Shown here: positions 1 through 8,024 of the stretch, in pieces | Layout: every line of letters begins with the position of its first letter | Position numbering within the stretch: the stretch's first letter is position 1 | Source of the DNA: Paenibacillus humicola | GTDB lineage: Bacteria > Bacillota > Bacilli > Paenibacillales > Paenibacillaceae | DNA: 40,866 bases | Reading direction: 5' to 3' | NCBI RefSeq assembly: GCF_028826105.1 | Contig: NZ_JAQGPL010000002.1 | Location: forward strand, 1 to 40,866 | Position numbers and translations under genes: made by a program | The notes under the pieces: generated by a model | Seen by the model: the letters and a program-made list of their open reading frames with translations, nothing else | Told to the model about the DNA's origin: nothing | Databases searched by the model: none

Positions 1-213
1 ATGCCGATCACGGAAACCAAAATCAAAGTATCTGCCTGGCTAAAACTATCCTCTGACGCTGCCGCGGTTTGGGATGGCTACAAGAACAAATCTGAGCTGG
101 TGAACCAGGCGGTTGAGTTTTACACGACCCATGGCCAGAAAATCTGTGCTTCGCTCGAAGAAATCAAAAGCCTTCTGAAAGGAGGCGATAGGCGACAGGA
201 ATATGAAAACTAG
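1..213 (+). CDS. Small RHH-like protein at head of transfer operon (possibly 5'-truncated)
   Basis: A 70-residue reading frame opens at the first base of the window, so an upstream start outside the window is possible. It has a short beta-like segment (IKVSAWLKLS) followed by a helix with KSELVNQAVEFYTTH. That pattern resembles ribbon-helix-helix DNA-binding proteins, but the match is by eye only. Its end overlaps the start of the VirD4 gene by 11 bases, so the two are probably translationally coupled. A small DNA-binding protein in front of a coupling-protein gene could be a relaxosome accessory or an operon regulator. The function is not established. Confidence 0.55.
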   Translation: MPITETKIKVSAWLKLSSDAAAVWDGYKNKSELVNQAVEFYTTHGQKICASLEEIKSLLKGGDRRQEYEN

Positions 214-2041
214 GATGATCACGCTGGCTTTCCTGCTGCTGATTGATTTCTTCTTATTTCCGTCAATCGCATGGCTGCCGCATTACTTTTTGGCTGGCAT
301 GGAGGTTTCGCGAATCCCGCTGGCGTGGCTCAAAGGCTTGGATCTACTGCAGTCCTGGCAGCTGGTACTTCATGATCCGCGAACCCAAAAGATTTGGCTG
401 GTCCTGCAACCGTTATTGCTTGTATTCATTGTATCGTTTTTTTGGCGGGAAATCCCGGCCAATACAAGAAATAACGGCGTTGGCGGGCCACCCGCAGCTG
501 GGAATGGCCAATACGGTTCGAGCCGGTTCCAGACGCTTAAAGAGCTCAGTAAAACCATGATCGTGTGGCCGATGGGAACCGTGAGCGACCGCGGCGGGCT
601 CGTGCTTGGTGCAAACACCAAGAAAAAAACAGCTTGGGTTGTAGGGGATGATCTGCATGCGCTCATCATCGGGACCACGCGCTCGGGGAAATCCAGACGC
701 GTCGTGCTGCCAACCATATGGCAGATGGCACACGCTGGCGAAAGTATGGTGCTGTCAGACGTTAAAGGTGAGCTTTATGATTTATCAGCGAGCTACTTAA
801 ATAAAATGGGCTATAACGTTGTTTATTTGGACTTCCGAAAGCCGGGAAGGGGGAATCGCTGGAACCCATTAGCGCCTATCGTAGATGCGCTGCATCAAGG
901 CGATACCGCAAGAGCGGCTCAACAGGCTTGGAGTATGGCGCATATGTTTGCGCATCAAAAGCCGGGCAGTGAGAAAGGGGAACCGATCTGGCTTGATGGG
1001 GCAGAATCCGTTATTGCCGCCTTGGCGCTGGCCGTCGCGACCGAAGCCCCCGACGATGCGCAAAAGCACATGACATCGGCCTATAAGATGCTTGCCGAAC
1101 TTGGCGAGCCGGTAAAGGTGCGCGTGGGTAACGCAATCGTAGACCACGTGCCGCTGAACGCCTATTTTACATCCTTACCAAAAGATCATCCCGCACGTGA
1201 TGCATTCGCGACAGCCAGACTTGCTCCGGATCGAACGAGGGGTAGCTTTTACACCAACGTTTCATCACTTCTTAGACTCTTCTCAGATCCATCCATCGCT
1301 TATTTAACCGCACACCAAGATCATGTACTCGCAAACGTAGGCAAAGAAAAGACAGCTGTATTCTTAATGGTTCCAGACGAAGATAAAACGCGGCATACGC
1401 TGGCGGCTTTGTACGTGGACCAAACCTATCAAGCGCTAGTGGAATTAGCCAATGAAAACGGCCGCAGGCTGCCGGTTCGCGTAAATTTTCTGCTCGACGA
1501 ATTTGGCCAGCTGCCTCCGATTAAGGACTTTGACAGCAAAATAACCGTTTCAGGCGGGCGGGGGATCCGCTGGAATTTGATCGTGCAGAACCTGCAGCAG
1601 CTGAAAGCCTCTTACCCGTACACGCATGGCACGATTGAAGACAGCTGTCATTTGTGGGTGTACCTGCTGACAAACAGCCTGGAGACGATGCGGGAAATCA
1701 GCCAAAAATGCGGCTCTTACACCATCGAAACGACAAATACATCCACAACGATCCGAAGTAACGATTTATCAAAAGGGCTTTCTTCCGGTCTTGCTCGAAG
1801 GGAACTGCTGACCCCCGATGAAGTCAGACGCTGGCCGCAAGAGTTTTCACTTGTCATTCCATCCCGGCAGTACCCCGCCAAGGTGCCGCTTCCGGATCTC
1901 TCGCACTGGCCGGCGAATGATGATTTTACCCCTTTTGGAGGTGATGAACCGAGGATGATTGAAAAGGTGCCGCTCTATATACCAAATGTTGCGGATTCAG
2001 TAGATGACGAGGAAGCCTTTGAAAATGAAGAAGCGATATAA
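203..2041 (+). CDS. VirD4/TraG (TrsK-like) type IV coupling ATPase
   Basis: This is the conjugative coupling protein. It docks the relaxase-DNA complex at the transfer channel in the membrane and drives DNA transport with ATP. It has 612 residues, normal for the Gram-positive VirD4/TraG group. Hydrophobic segments lie near residues 6-32 and 66-81. Walker A (GTTRSGKS) is near residue 157 and Walker B (FLLDEFGQLP) near 428. The motifs PSRQYPAKVPL and RRELLTPDEV near the C terminus are typical of TraG-like proteins. The start overlaps the preceding small gene, and the spacing supports coupled translation. In pSK41/pGO1-type systems the homologue lies at the end of the trs cluster, whereas here it is at the front. 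Confidence 0.95.
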   Translation: MKTRMITLAFLLLIDFFLFPSIAWLPHYFLAGMEVSRIPLAWLKGLDLLQSWQLVLHDPRTQKIWLVLQPLLLVFIVSFFWREIPANTRNNGVGGPPAAGNGQYGSSRFQTLKELSKTMIVWPMGTVSDRGGLVLGANTKKKTAWVVGDDLHALIIGTTRSGKSRRVVLPTIWQMAHAGESMVLSDVKGELYDLSASYLNKMGYNVVYLDFRKPGRGNRWNPLAPIVDALHQGDTARAAQQAWSMAHMFAHQKPGSEKGEPIWLDGAESVIAALALAVATEAPDDAQKHMTSAYKMLAELGEPVKVRVGNAIVDHVPLNAYFTSLPKDHPARDAFATARLAPDRTRGSFYTNVSSLLRLFSDPSIAYLTAHQDHVLANVGKEKTAVFLMVPDEDKTRHTLAALYVDQTYQALVELANENGRRLPVRVNFLLDEFGQLPPIKDFDSKITVSGGRGIRWNLIVQNLQQLKASYPYTHGTIEDSCHLWVYLLTNSLETMREISQKCGSYTIETTNTSTTIRSNDLSKGLSSGLARRELLTPDEVRRWPQEFSLVIPSRQYPAKVPLPDLSHWPANDDFTPFGGDEPRMIEKVPLYIPNVADSVDDEEAFENEEAI

Positions 2042-2052
2042 AAACAAAAAAG

Positions 2053-2068
2053 CCTCCACGCATGGAGG
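2053..2068 (-). terminator. Hairpin with T-run on the minus strand
   Basis: CCTCCA and TGGAGG form a 6-bp stem with a CGCA loop. Only the minus strand has the U-rich tail (plus-strand A-run 2042-2051), so as an intrinsic terminator it would stop antisense transcription entering the virD4 gene. No minus-strand gene is seen upstream of it, so the role is uncertain. Confidence 0.35.
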
Positions 2069-2148
2069 AAAAGAAAATCAGGGTTAGCTCTAAGTATAAG
2101 CCAATTTAAGGTCCAATCCAATAACAAAAAAAGCGAGGGCAAAAATAG

Positions 2149-2514
2149 ATGAAAAAGTTCAGTCTCAAAGGGAAATTCAATGTAAAACGCACAGGTTATC
2201 TGTTTGGAGTATTGACACTGACGGTCCTGGCAGCCTCGATGCCGACTTACGCGGCGGGAGCTGAACCGAATATCGTGGTGGGCGCGCAAAAACTGATGCA
2301 GGATGCGCTGAAATGGGTGTTAATCCTGGTCCCCGTCTCAGCCACGCTCATGATCGGGTTTCACGGCTGGATGAAATCGATGGCGGACGGCGACCCGGGA
2401 GCCATTGCCGACCGAAACCGGAAAATGAAAAACGTAGCAGTCGGCGCAGCAATTGCAGAGTGCGCCAGTGGGTTGGTAACGGTCTTGCTGACATACTTTC
2501 CCTCTGGTTCCTAA
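2149..2514 (+). CDS. VirB2/TrbC-like pilin-type membrane protein
   Basis: This is a 121-residue protein with a signal-like N terminus: basic residues 2-14, a hydrophobic stretch ending SMPTYAAGA (signal peptidase-like site near residue 36), and two further hydrophobic segments near residues 55-70 and 92-115. The size, cleaved leader and two transmembrane helices fit the VirB2/TrbC pilin-like subunits of type IV secretion systems. It lies between VirD4 and a VirB6-like gene, as expected for a mating-channel component. The sequence itself is not diagnostic, so the assignment rests on architecture and position. Confidence 0.65.
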   Translation: MKKFSLKGKFNVKRTGYLFGVLTLTVLAASMPTYAAGAEPNIVVGAQKLMQDALKWVLILVPVSATLMIGFHGWMKSMADGDPGAIADRNRKMKNVAVGAAIAECASGLVTVLLTYFPSGS

Positions 2515-2578
2515 TGAACACGGCGGGCCGGGGAGTTTTCCCCGGCTCTTCAATTCCAAGCAAAAGGGTGGGAAGTTA

Positions 2579-3460
2579 ATGAACGATTGGATTACAAAGC
2601 TCATTACGGATGCCGTAGTCAATTATTTTAAGGAGCTGGCGCAAGACGCGATCAACCTTTTTCTAAGCTTTTTAACGGCGGTAAATGGGATTGCCATCAA
2701 AGTGCTTGATCTACCTGTGGTGGGTTCGGCCATTTTATACGCGCAAATCCTTGCAGGGAGTGTGCTGGCGGCCAAAGTTGCCTATGAAGCCTGGATGACC
2801 TACATCATGCGGTTAGATGGGGATCCCGACGCGGATCCGGCAGGCTTACTCTTTCGAACGACACAAGCCGCCGCGCTGATCGCAGGCGTCCCTTGGCTCG
2901 TGACGTGGATTTTTCAGCTCGGCAATACCATTACCGGCGATATTGCCGCGCTGCCTGGCGTGGATCTGCAAGGCGCAGGCACTCAGTTTCAGAACGCGTT
3001 TACCACCGCCTTGCAAGCCAATAACTTTGTGTTGTTTGTGGCTTTAGGGGCCCTGGTGGGAGCGGCGTTCTTCCTGATCATCGTCATTCAGGCTTTTATC
3101 CGGGCCGCGGAGCTGGCCGTCATTGCGGTCAGTGGGCCGTTTATGGCCTTAGGTGCGACGAATCCGAACAGTCAGCTATTCGGCAGCTGGTGGCGTGAAC
3201 TGCTTAATGTGTGCCTGGCTCAGGCCATACAAATGTTTTTGATCAAAGTTAGCTTTTTCGCGTTATTAAACGGCAGTTTTGACAATATTCCGATGCTGAA
3301 TTTATTTCTCTTTTGCGGCTGCCTATGGGTCACGTACAAATCCCCGTCGATTCTGAAGCAATATATCTACTCAACCGGCGTTGGCAGGGCCGCAGCTGGC
3401 GCGGTACGGTCCGCCAGCTCGATGGTCATCATGCGCAAAATCTTTACGCGAGGGGTTTAA
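2579..3460 (+). CDS. VirB6/TrbL-like polytopic channel protein
   Basis: This 293-residue protein has about six hydrophobic segments (roughly residues 23-50, 55-75, 96-112, 150-180, 190-205 and 215-260). It contains the AELAVIAVSGPFMALGATNP region and a SWWRELL segment typical of the TrbL/VirB6 family in Firmicute conjugative elements. VirB6 proteins form part of the inner-membrane translocation channel. The gene starts after a GGTGGGAAGTTA ribosome site and is followed two bases later by the PrgI gene, giving a tightly packed operon. Confidence 0.8.
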   Translation: MNDWITKLITDAVVNYFKELAQDAINLFLSFLTAVNGIAIKVLDLPVVGSAILYAQILAGSVLAAKVAYEAWMTYIMRLDGDPDADPAGLLFRTTQAAALIAGVPWLVTWIFQLGNTITGDIAALPGVDLQGAGTQFQNAFTTALQANNFVLFVALGALVGAAFFLIIVIQAFIRAAELAVIAVSGPFMALGATNPNSQLFGSWWRELLNVCLAQAIQMFLIKVSFFALLNGSFDNIPMLNLFLFCGCLWVTYKSPSILKQYIYSTGVGRAAAGAVRSASSMVIMRKIFTRGV

Positions 3461-3462
3461 AA

Positions 3463-3771
3463 ATGGCCAATTACATCGTGCCTAAGAACGTGAAAAGTCG
3501 GTTTGAGTTTGTCACGGGTTTTGGCTGGCGCGAGCTCTTTATTATGCTTGCGGGCGTTTGCATCGGGCTGATCGCGGGCGGGTTCGTGTTCGTCCTCATG
3601 CAGAGTGTGTTTTCGATTGGCTTAATTGGGCTTGGCGGCGGGATCGGCTTCTTTATCGGCCGAACCGATCCTAGAACGGGCAAAAACGCGCTCGATCTGT
3701 TGCGGGATTTCCGGCATTATCAGTCCAAACCAAGGCGATATCTGTATATTTTCGGATCCGGGAGGCGGTAA
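3463..3771 (+). CDS. PrgI-family (VirB3-like) membrane protein
   Basis: The start is ATG 3463, two bases after the preceding stop, with GAGGGG just upstream; the longer in-frame opening into the upstream gene is not used. The 102-residue product begins MANYIVPKNVKSRFEF and has two adjacent transmembrane helices (about residues 27-45 and 48-67). A basic tail containing a YLYIFG-type motif follows. This is the standard layout of PrgI proteins, the VirB3 equivalents encoded just upstream of VirB4 in Gram-positive transfer systems, which is where it lies here. Confidence 0.85.
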   Translation: MANYIVPKNVKSRFEFVTGFGWRELFIMLAGVCIGLIAGGFVFVLMQSVFSIGLIGLGGGIGFFIGRTDPRTGKNALDLLRDFRHYQSKPRRYLYIFGSGRR

Positions 3772-3773
3772 GG

Positions 3774-4430
3774 ATGAAAGGGTTTAAACGGCTCTCAGGC
3801 GCCTCTAAAACGTCGCTCTCCACGCAGGCCTGGTTTCCAATCCAGGACATTCATGGCGGGCTTATACACCGTAAAGACGGCGCGCATGTGGCCGCTATTC
3901 GGGTAACGCCGGTCAACATTTTTCTACTCACGGAAATGGAACGGATTCGGAAGATTAAGCTCCTGGAAGAAGTCCTAAACGGCATTGAAATGCGCTATCA
4001 AATCATGTCGATTGCCCGTCCTGTGGATCTGGATGCCTTCATTCACCGGCTGAGTGAGAGGAAACAGAATGAAATGAACCGGATAAAAGCGCGGCTGCTG
4101 ACGGATTACATGGCTCAGGCGGCAGCCATGTCGATGAACGGCAAAGCGCTGGAACGCGAGTTTTATGTGCTCATTGACCGGCAGAACACGAATAGGAAAA
4201 ACAATATGGATCAGCAGATGGTCTACGAAAGGGTCCGGGAGCTCGCCAGCCTGCTGAATGATGCGGAACTCCCCAGCCATGTTTGCAGCGATGACGAGCT
4301 AAGGGAACTGCTCTTTATTTTCTGCAATCACAGTCACGCGGCCTACGAGCGTTCACCCCAAAGCAATATCGGGCTTTCACCCATCTACCGGAGGGATGCA
4401 GAGGATGGAAAAAGCATTGCCTTTACCTAA
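3774..4430 (+). CDS. TrsD-like protein, N-terminal VirB4 partner domain
   Basis: A 218-residue soluble protein follows PrgI by two bases and precedes the VirB4 ATPase. It resembles the N-terminal segment of VirB4 ATPases (WFPIQDIHGGLIHRKDG, then an ALEREFYVLID motif). In staphylococcal pSK41/pGO1 systems this segment is a separate gene, trsD, upstream of trsE, and the size agrees. The 3' end overlaps the next gene by 26 bases. I therefore read this as a natural two-gene VirB4 and not as a frameshifted one: both frames have their own ribosome site and the overlap is compact. A nucleotide-level error cannot be excluded. Confidence 0.8.
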   Translation: MKGFKRLSGASKTSLSTQAWFPIQDIHGGLIHRKDGAHVAAIRVTPVNIFLLTEMERIRKIKLLEEVLNGIEMRYQIMSIARPVDLDAFIHRLSERKQNEMNRIKARLLTDYMAQAAAMSMNGKALEREFYVLIDRQNTNRKNNMDQQMVYERVRELASLLNDAELPSHVCSDDELRELLFIFCNHSHAAYERSPQSNIGLSPIYRRDAEDGKSIAFT

Positions 4431-6261
4431 AACGAAGACCAGTCCGCTCAGGCGAAAAACACAAGGGACGTTGTCTCCGGAGTTCGCGGGGCTCCTCGAT
4501 CTGATTAGCCCCACGGCCATTCACTTTAACACCAAATCGATTCAAAACGGGGAAACGTATCAGCGGGTTATTGTCATTACAGACTACCCCGCCCGGGTAG
4601 GGGATGCGTGGCTTTCCCGGATCTCGACGCTTCCGGATGTGGTGGTATCGATCCACGCCACGCCGACAGACCCGTATAGGCTCGTGCAGCACATCAACGT
4701 GACGATGGGGGAGTTATCCGCCAAGCTGCAAACCGGGGGTAATCCGGCGGTCATCCAGCGCACCGAGCAGCAGTACGAAGACGCCAAACACCTGCTGAGA
4801 AAGATTGATAATGAGCAGCAAAAAGTGTGTTATCTGACGGTTGTGTTGCTCATTAATGCGGAAGATGCCGACGAGCTGCAGCAGCGCACGAAACAAGTCG
4901 AATCGATCATCGCCGCCGCAAGCATGCGCGGCAGGGTGCCGATGTTTAACCAGGAAGAAGGCTTGAAGGCCGTTGGCCCTTGGCGGGTGTTACCTGCCGA
5001 AATGGAGCACCTTGGTGCGCGGAATATGCCGATTGAAACGATCGCCGCCGCTTACCCGTTTGTGTACTCCGGACTGAATGACGGAAAAGGCATCCTGCTC
5101 GGTACGGATAAATCCGGCGGCATTGTGCTGGTCGACTTCTGGCAGCGGGATGCGAGCCGAACAAACACCAATATGACCGTCATGGGCCGTCCAGGCGTGG
5201 GAAAATCGACGGCGGTCAAAAAGATTCTGCTGAATGAATTTGCGCAAGGAACGAAGATCATCATTCTGGATCCGGAACGAGAATATCGGGATTTATGTCA
5301 GAATGTCGGGGGGGACTGGATTGATTGCGGCGGGGCAAGCAAAGGACGCATTAACCCCCTGCAGGTCCGCGCGGTGCCACTCGATGATGAGGACGACGAG
5401 GACATGTATACGCAGGCGGGCAACCGCGGGCCGCTCGCGTTCCACTTTCAGACGCTCCGAACGTTTTTTCGGCTGTATCTGAAAGAATTGAGCCAGATGG
5501 AAGAAGGGTTTCTCGAAATCGCCTTGGAGCACGTTTACAGCCAGAAGGGGATTACGTGGGAAACAGAACCAGCCAGCATCCCGAACAGCCAGTGGCCGAC
5601 GATGACGGATCTGTACGATCACCTTGTCGAGCGGGCACAGCAACAAGAAGAACCGGAATGGCGGCTCTTAGCAACACGGCTCCGTTCGGCAGCCATTGGG
5701 GCAGATCAAGCGCTCTGGTCCGGCGAAACGACGATTCAAGCCGATTCGGATTTTATTGTGCTCGATATCCACCAGCTGCTGGAATCCAACGAGGAAATAC
5801 GCCGCTCTCAATTCTTTAATGTGCTTGGCTGGGCATGGAATAAAATTGCCGAAGACCGTACGCAAAAGGTGATTTTGGCCGTGGATGAAGCTTATCTGCT
5901 GGTGGATCCGGAAACGCCGCAAGCGCTGCAGTTCCTTCGGAATACATCCAAGCGGATACGGAAATACGAAGGCGGGCTGATGGTCATCACGCATAACATG
6001 GTGGATTTTATGGATCCTAGCGTGCAGCGGTACGGTCAGGCGCTCATTGATAACCCGGTATATAAACTCATCATGGGGCAAGGGGATAAAGACATTGAAG
6101 CCCTGGCAAAACTCATGAGCCTGTCGGAAAAAGAAATTCAGACGTTGGCTGCAGGAAAGCGCGGGGAGGCGCTCTTTGTAGCCGGTGATCGGCGGCTTCA
6201 CCTGAAAGTCGAGCCAAGCCCGTTTGAAATCGAAATGTTTGGCAAGGGGGGCGGACGGTAA
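4405..6261 (+). CDS. TrsE/VirB4 conjugation ATPase
   Basis: This is the VirB4 motor of the mating channel, a cytoplasmic or membrane-associated ATPase that energises assembly and DNA translocation. It has 618 residues from ATG 4405. I chose this start because GGAGGG at 4390-4395 gives a 9-base spacing, whereas ATG 4396 directly abuts that sequence. Walker A (GRPGVGKS) is near residue 261 and Walker B (ILAVDEAYLLVD) near 490. C-terminal motifs include LRNTSKRIRKYEGG and a QGDKDIEAL segment typical of VirB4. The stop overlaps the start of the transglycosylase gene (TAATG), so translation is probably coupled. Confidence 0.95.
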   Translation: MEKALPLPKTKTSPLRRKTQGTLSPEFAGLLDLISPTAIHFNTKSIQNGETYQRVIVITDYPARVGDAWLSRISTLPDVVVSIHATPTDPYRLVQHINVTMGELSAKLQTGGNPAVIQRTEQQYEDAKHLLRKIDNEQQKVCYLTVVLLINAEDADELQQRTKQVESIIAAASMRGRVPMFNQEEGLKAVGPWRVLPAEMEHLGARNMPIETIAAAYPFVYSGLNDGKGILLGTDKSGGIVLVDFWQRDASRTNTNMTVMGRPGVGKSTAVKKILLNEFAQGTKIIILDPEREYRDLCQNVGGDWIDCGGASKGRINPLQVRAVPLDDEDDEDMYTQAGNRGPLAFHFQTLRTFFRLYLKELSQMEEGFLEIALEHVYSQKGITWETEPASIPNSQWPTMTDLYDHLVERAQQQEEPEWRLLATRLRSAAIGADQALWSGETTIQADSDFIVLDIHQLLESNEEIRRSQFFNVLGWAWNKIAEDRTQKVILAVDEAYLLVDPETPQALQFLRNTSKRIRKYEGGLMVITHNMVDFMDPSVQRYGQALIDNPVYKLIMGQGDKDIEALAKLMSLSEKEIQTLAAGKRGEALFVAGDRRLHLKVEPSPFEIEMFGKGGGR

Positions 6262-7142
6262 TGCCGGTATGGGCGCTCTCGCTCCTGCCGAAACAGAGCC
6301 TGTTCAAACTCGCTATAGGGGGCGGGATGGCTTTTCTGTTGATGGTCATGTGCTGGTTTGCTGCTCCGATCATCGTGCTGAAGCATATCCCCCTGGGCGA
6401 GAATCAGAGCCAGTTCGATGATTACATCGGGGCAGCCGATCAAATCGAAAGCAAGTATCACGTGTCTATAAATTGGCAGGAAGTCATGGCCATTGACGCG
6501 GTTCTCCTGCAGCAGGATTTTAACCAGTCCAGCACTGCGCTGGCTTACGCCATGGCAAAAAGGTTCGTGAAGGAGGAGCATATCCGTATGCAGCGCACCT
6601 GTACGGATCAAGACGGCAACAGCTACGACTGCTCCTATACGCAAACGGTATACACGAAGCTTTCCCTAGATGATGTTTTAGATGGACTCGTCCGAAGCGG
6701 CGAACTGCAGCCCGAGCAGATCGAAGACGTCAAGCGGTACACCTTAGTCAACGCCACAGCGATGTTGGCCGGAGGGGGTAGGGGCGGTGTACCCCTGCCG
6801 CCCGAGCAAATCACGGCTGCCATTGGGACCGCATTGCAGGTGACGGGCGGGAATCTTTCCTGGGAGCCGGTTTTGCAGGTGCTGGTCATGCGGGAGAGTC
6901 ATGGGAATCCGGGCGCTGTTGGTCCTTATCCTGTGTGGTATTCGGCGAAGTGGGGGTATCAGGTGGCAAAAGGATTATGCCAGCTCATGCAGCCGACCTT
7001 CGACGCCTACAAGATGGACGGCTATGACGATATTTGGAATCCGGTTGATAACCTGATTGCATCCATCCGTTACATTCAGTCTCGGTATGGATCGCCTTAT
7101 AACATCCCCGCCCTGATCTCGGGGGACTATCACGGGTATTAA
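6261..7142 (+). CDS. Membrane-anchored lytic transglycosylase (VirB1-like, SLT fold)
   Basis: This 293-residue protein has one N-terminal membrane anchor (about residues 15-40). After a 150-residue spacer, an SLT-type lytic transglycosylase domain fills the last 85 residues. The catalytic glutamate is in VMRESHGNP (near residue 212). GLCQLMQPTF and the NPVDNLIASIRYIQSRYG segment complete the fold signature. In conjugation such enzymes open the peptidoglycan for the mating channel. A CxxxxxxxxC pair (TCTDQDGNSYDC) in the spacer may form a disulfide outside the membrane. The start overlaps the VirB4 stop. Confidence 0.9.
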   Translation: MPVWALSLLPKQSLFKLAIGGGMAFLLMVMCWFAAPIIVLKHIPLGENQSQFDDYIGAADQIESKYHVSINWQEVMAIDAVLLQQDFNQSSTALAYAMAKRFVKEEHIRMQRTCTDQDGNSYDCSYTQTVYTKLSLDDVLDGLVRSGELQPEQIEDVKRYTLVNATAMLAGGGRGGVPLPPEQITAAIGTALQVTGGNLSWEPVLQVLVMRESHGNPGAVGPYPVWYSAKWGYQVAKGLCQLMQPTFDAYKMDGYDDIWNPVDNLIASIRYIQSRYGSPYNIPALISGDYHGY

Positions 7143-7155
7143 GGAGCGTGTTCAC

Positions 7156-7512
7156 ATGAAGATGAAATTTGCACTTCTCATGCTGATGTGTAGCGTCATG
7201 TTTGCAGGCTGCGGGCATCACGCAGCCTCGAAGCCCGTCACCAAAATCGACGTGGCCAAAATTGTCGTTCAGAGTCTGATTGATGGGGATGTGAAGGCGA
7301 TGGAGACGGTCATCAGTGCGCCGAGCTTTGCCGAATATGCGGTGTCGTCTTATGGTCCGGACTTCGCGGGCTATAAACTGGATGACTTCACCTTTACCGA
7401 CACCAAAGATCTCCTTGGGGAAGATGTCGTGATTGTGAAGTCCAAAAACGGGAAGATCAATCAAACACTGAAGATCGAAAAGCTCGGGGATCGGTACGTC
7501 TATAACGGATAA
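7156..7512 (+). CDS. Small lipoprotein with NTF2-like tail, end of transfer operon
   Basis: The 118-residue product has a lipoprotein signal: a basic start, a hydrophobic core and lipobox FAGC with the modified Cys at residue 20. The mature part (VAKIVVQSLIDGDVKAMETVI, then short beta strands) resembles the small NTF2-like/DUF4878 lipoproteins often seen in Firmicutes; that match is by eye. It follows the transglycosylase by 13 bases after a good AAGGAG site. Position suggests a VirB7-like or surface-exclusion role, which is inference. Confidence 0.75.
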   Translation: MKMKFALLMLMCSVMFAGCGHHAASKPVTKIDVAKIVVQSLIDGDVKAMETVISAPSFAEYAVSSYGPDFAGYKLDDFTFTDTKDLLGEDVVIVKSKNGKINQTLKIEKLGDRYVYNG

Positions 7513-7688
7513 GCGAAAACGAATCATGAACGCGCGTAAGCGGGGGTTTGGGGGCGAAGCCACCAAGCGGGCTCGGGCGGCAGCCCGACAAGATGGCCGA
7601 CAGACAACCGCGTCAGCGGGTGGCCAAGGCGAATCTTGCCACTCCCTTTTCCCTCCTCCTACGCCGCGCTCAAGGGAGGTTTGAAGGA
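7513..7688 (+). other. Candidate origin of transfer (oriT)
   Basis: This is the non-coding interval between the transfer operon and mobC/relaxase, where oriT commonly lies. It contains a 6-bp inverted repeat TCGGGC/GCCCGA around GGCA (7573-7588), a wider TGGCC/GGCCA pair (7594-7598 and 7621-7625), and a G-rich stretch GCGGGGGTTTGGGGGC near 7540. An in-frame upward extension of MobC crosses it, but the TTG start at 7689 has the better ribosome site. No known nic consensus was recognised. Confidence 0.4.
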
Positions 7689-8024
7689 TTGGGAAGCGAG
7701 AACCGCAAGCGGAACAAGAACGTACACATTCGGCTCTCGGACGATGAGTTTGAGCAGCTTCGGAAAAAGGCTGGCTATGTCTCCTTGACCGTGCCTGGAC
7801 TGCTACGCGAACTGGCGATACACCAGAAGATTAGACAGCCACAGTCCCCGCTGATTGATCGGGATGGCGCATTTTCAATCGCGGATGAACTGCGGGCAAT
7901 CGGCACAAATATTAACCAGCTGGCCAAGAAAGCGAACCAAGGTGCGCAGGTGATCGGGCTAGAAGGCGTGCAAAGGGAGCTGGGGCGGTTTTGGCAACTA
8001 TTAAGCTCCAAACTACCAAGGTAG
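7689..8024 (+). CDS. mobC: MobC-like relaxosome accessory protein
   Basis: The start is TTG 7689, because GGGAGGT at 7674-7680 is spaced 8 bases from it; the longer frame from 7548 would cross the candidate oriT. The 111-residue product has an RHH-like N terminus (NVHIRLSDDEFEQLRKKAGY). It ends with the helical ELRAIGTNINQLAKKANQ motif characteristic of MobC proteins. MobC helps the relaxase bind and open oriT. The end overlaps the relaxase start by 34 bases, the usual mobC-mobA arrangement. Confidence 0.85.
   Translation: MGSENRKRNKNVHIRLSDDEFEQLRKKAGYVSLTVPGLLRELAIHQKIRQPQSPLIDRDGAFSIADELRAIGTNINQLAKKANQGAQVIGLEGVQRELGRFWQLLSSKLPR

Noticed and set aside
3774..6261. VirB4 split read as a frameshift mutation
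   Set aside because: Separate TrsD and TrsE genes are normal in Gram-positive transfer systems, and both parts have their own ribosome sites.
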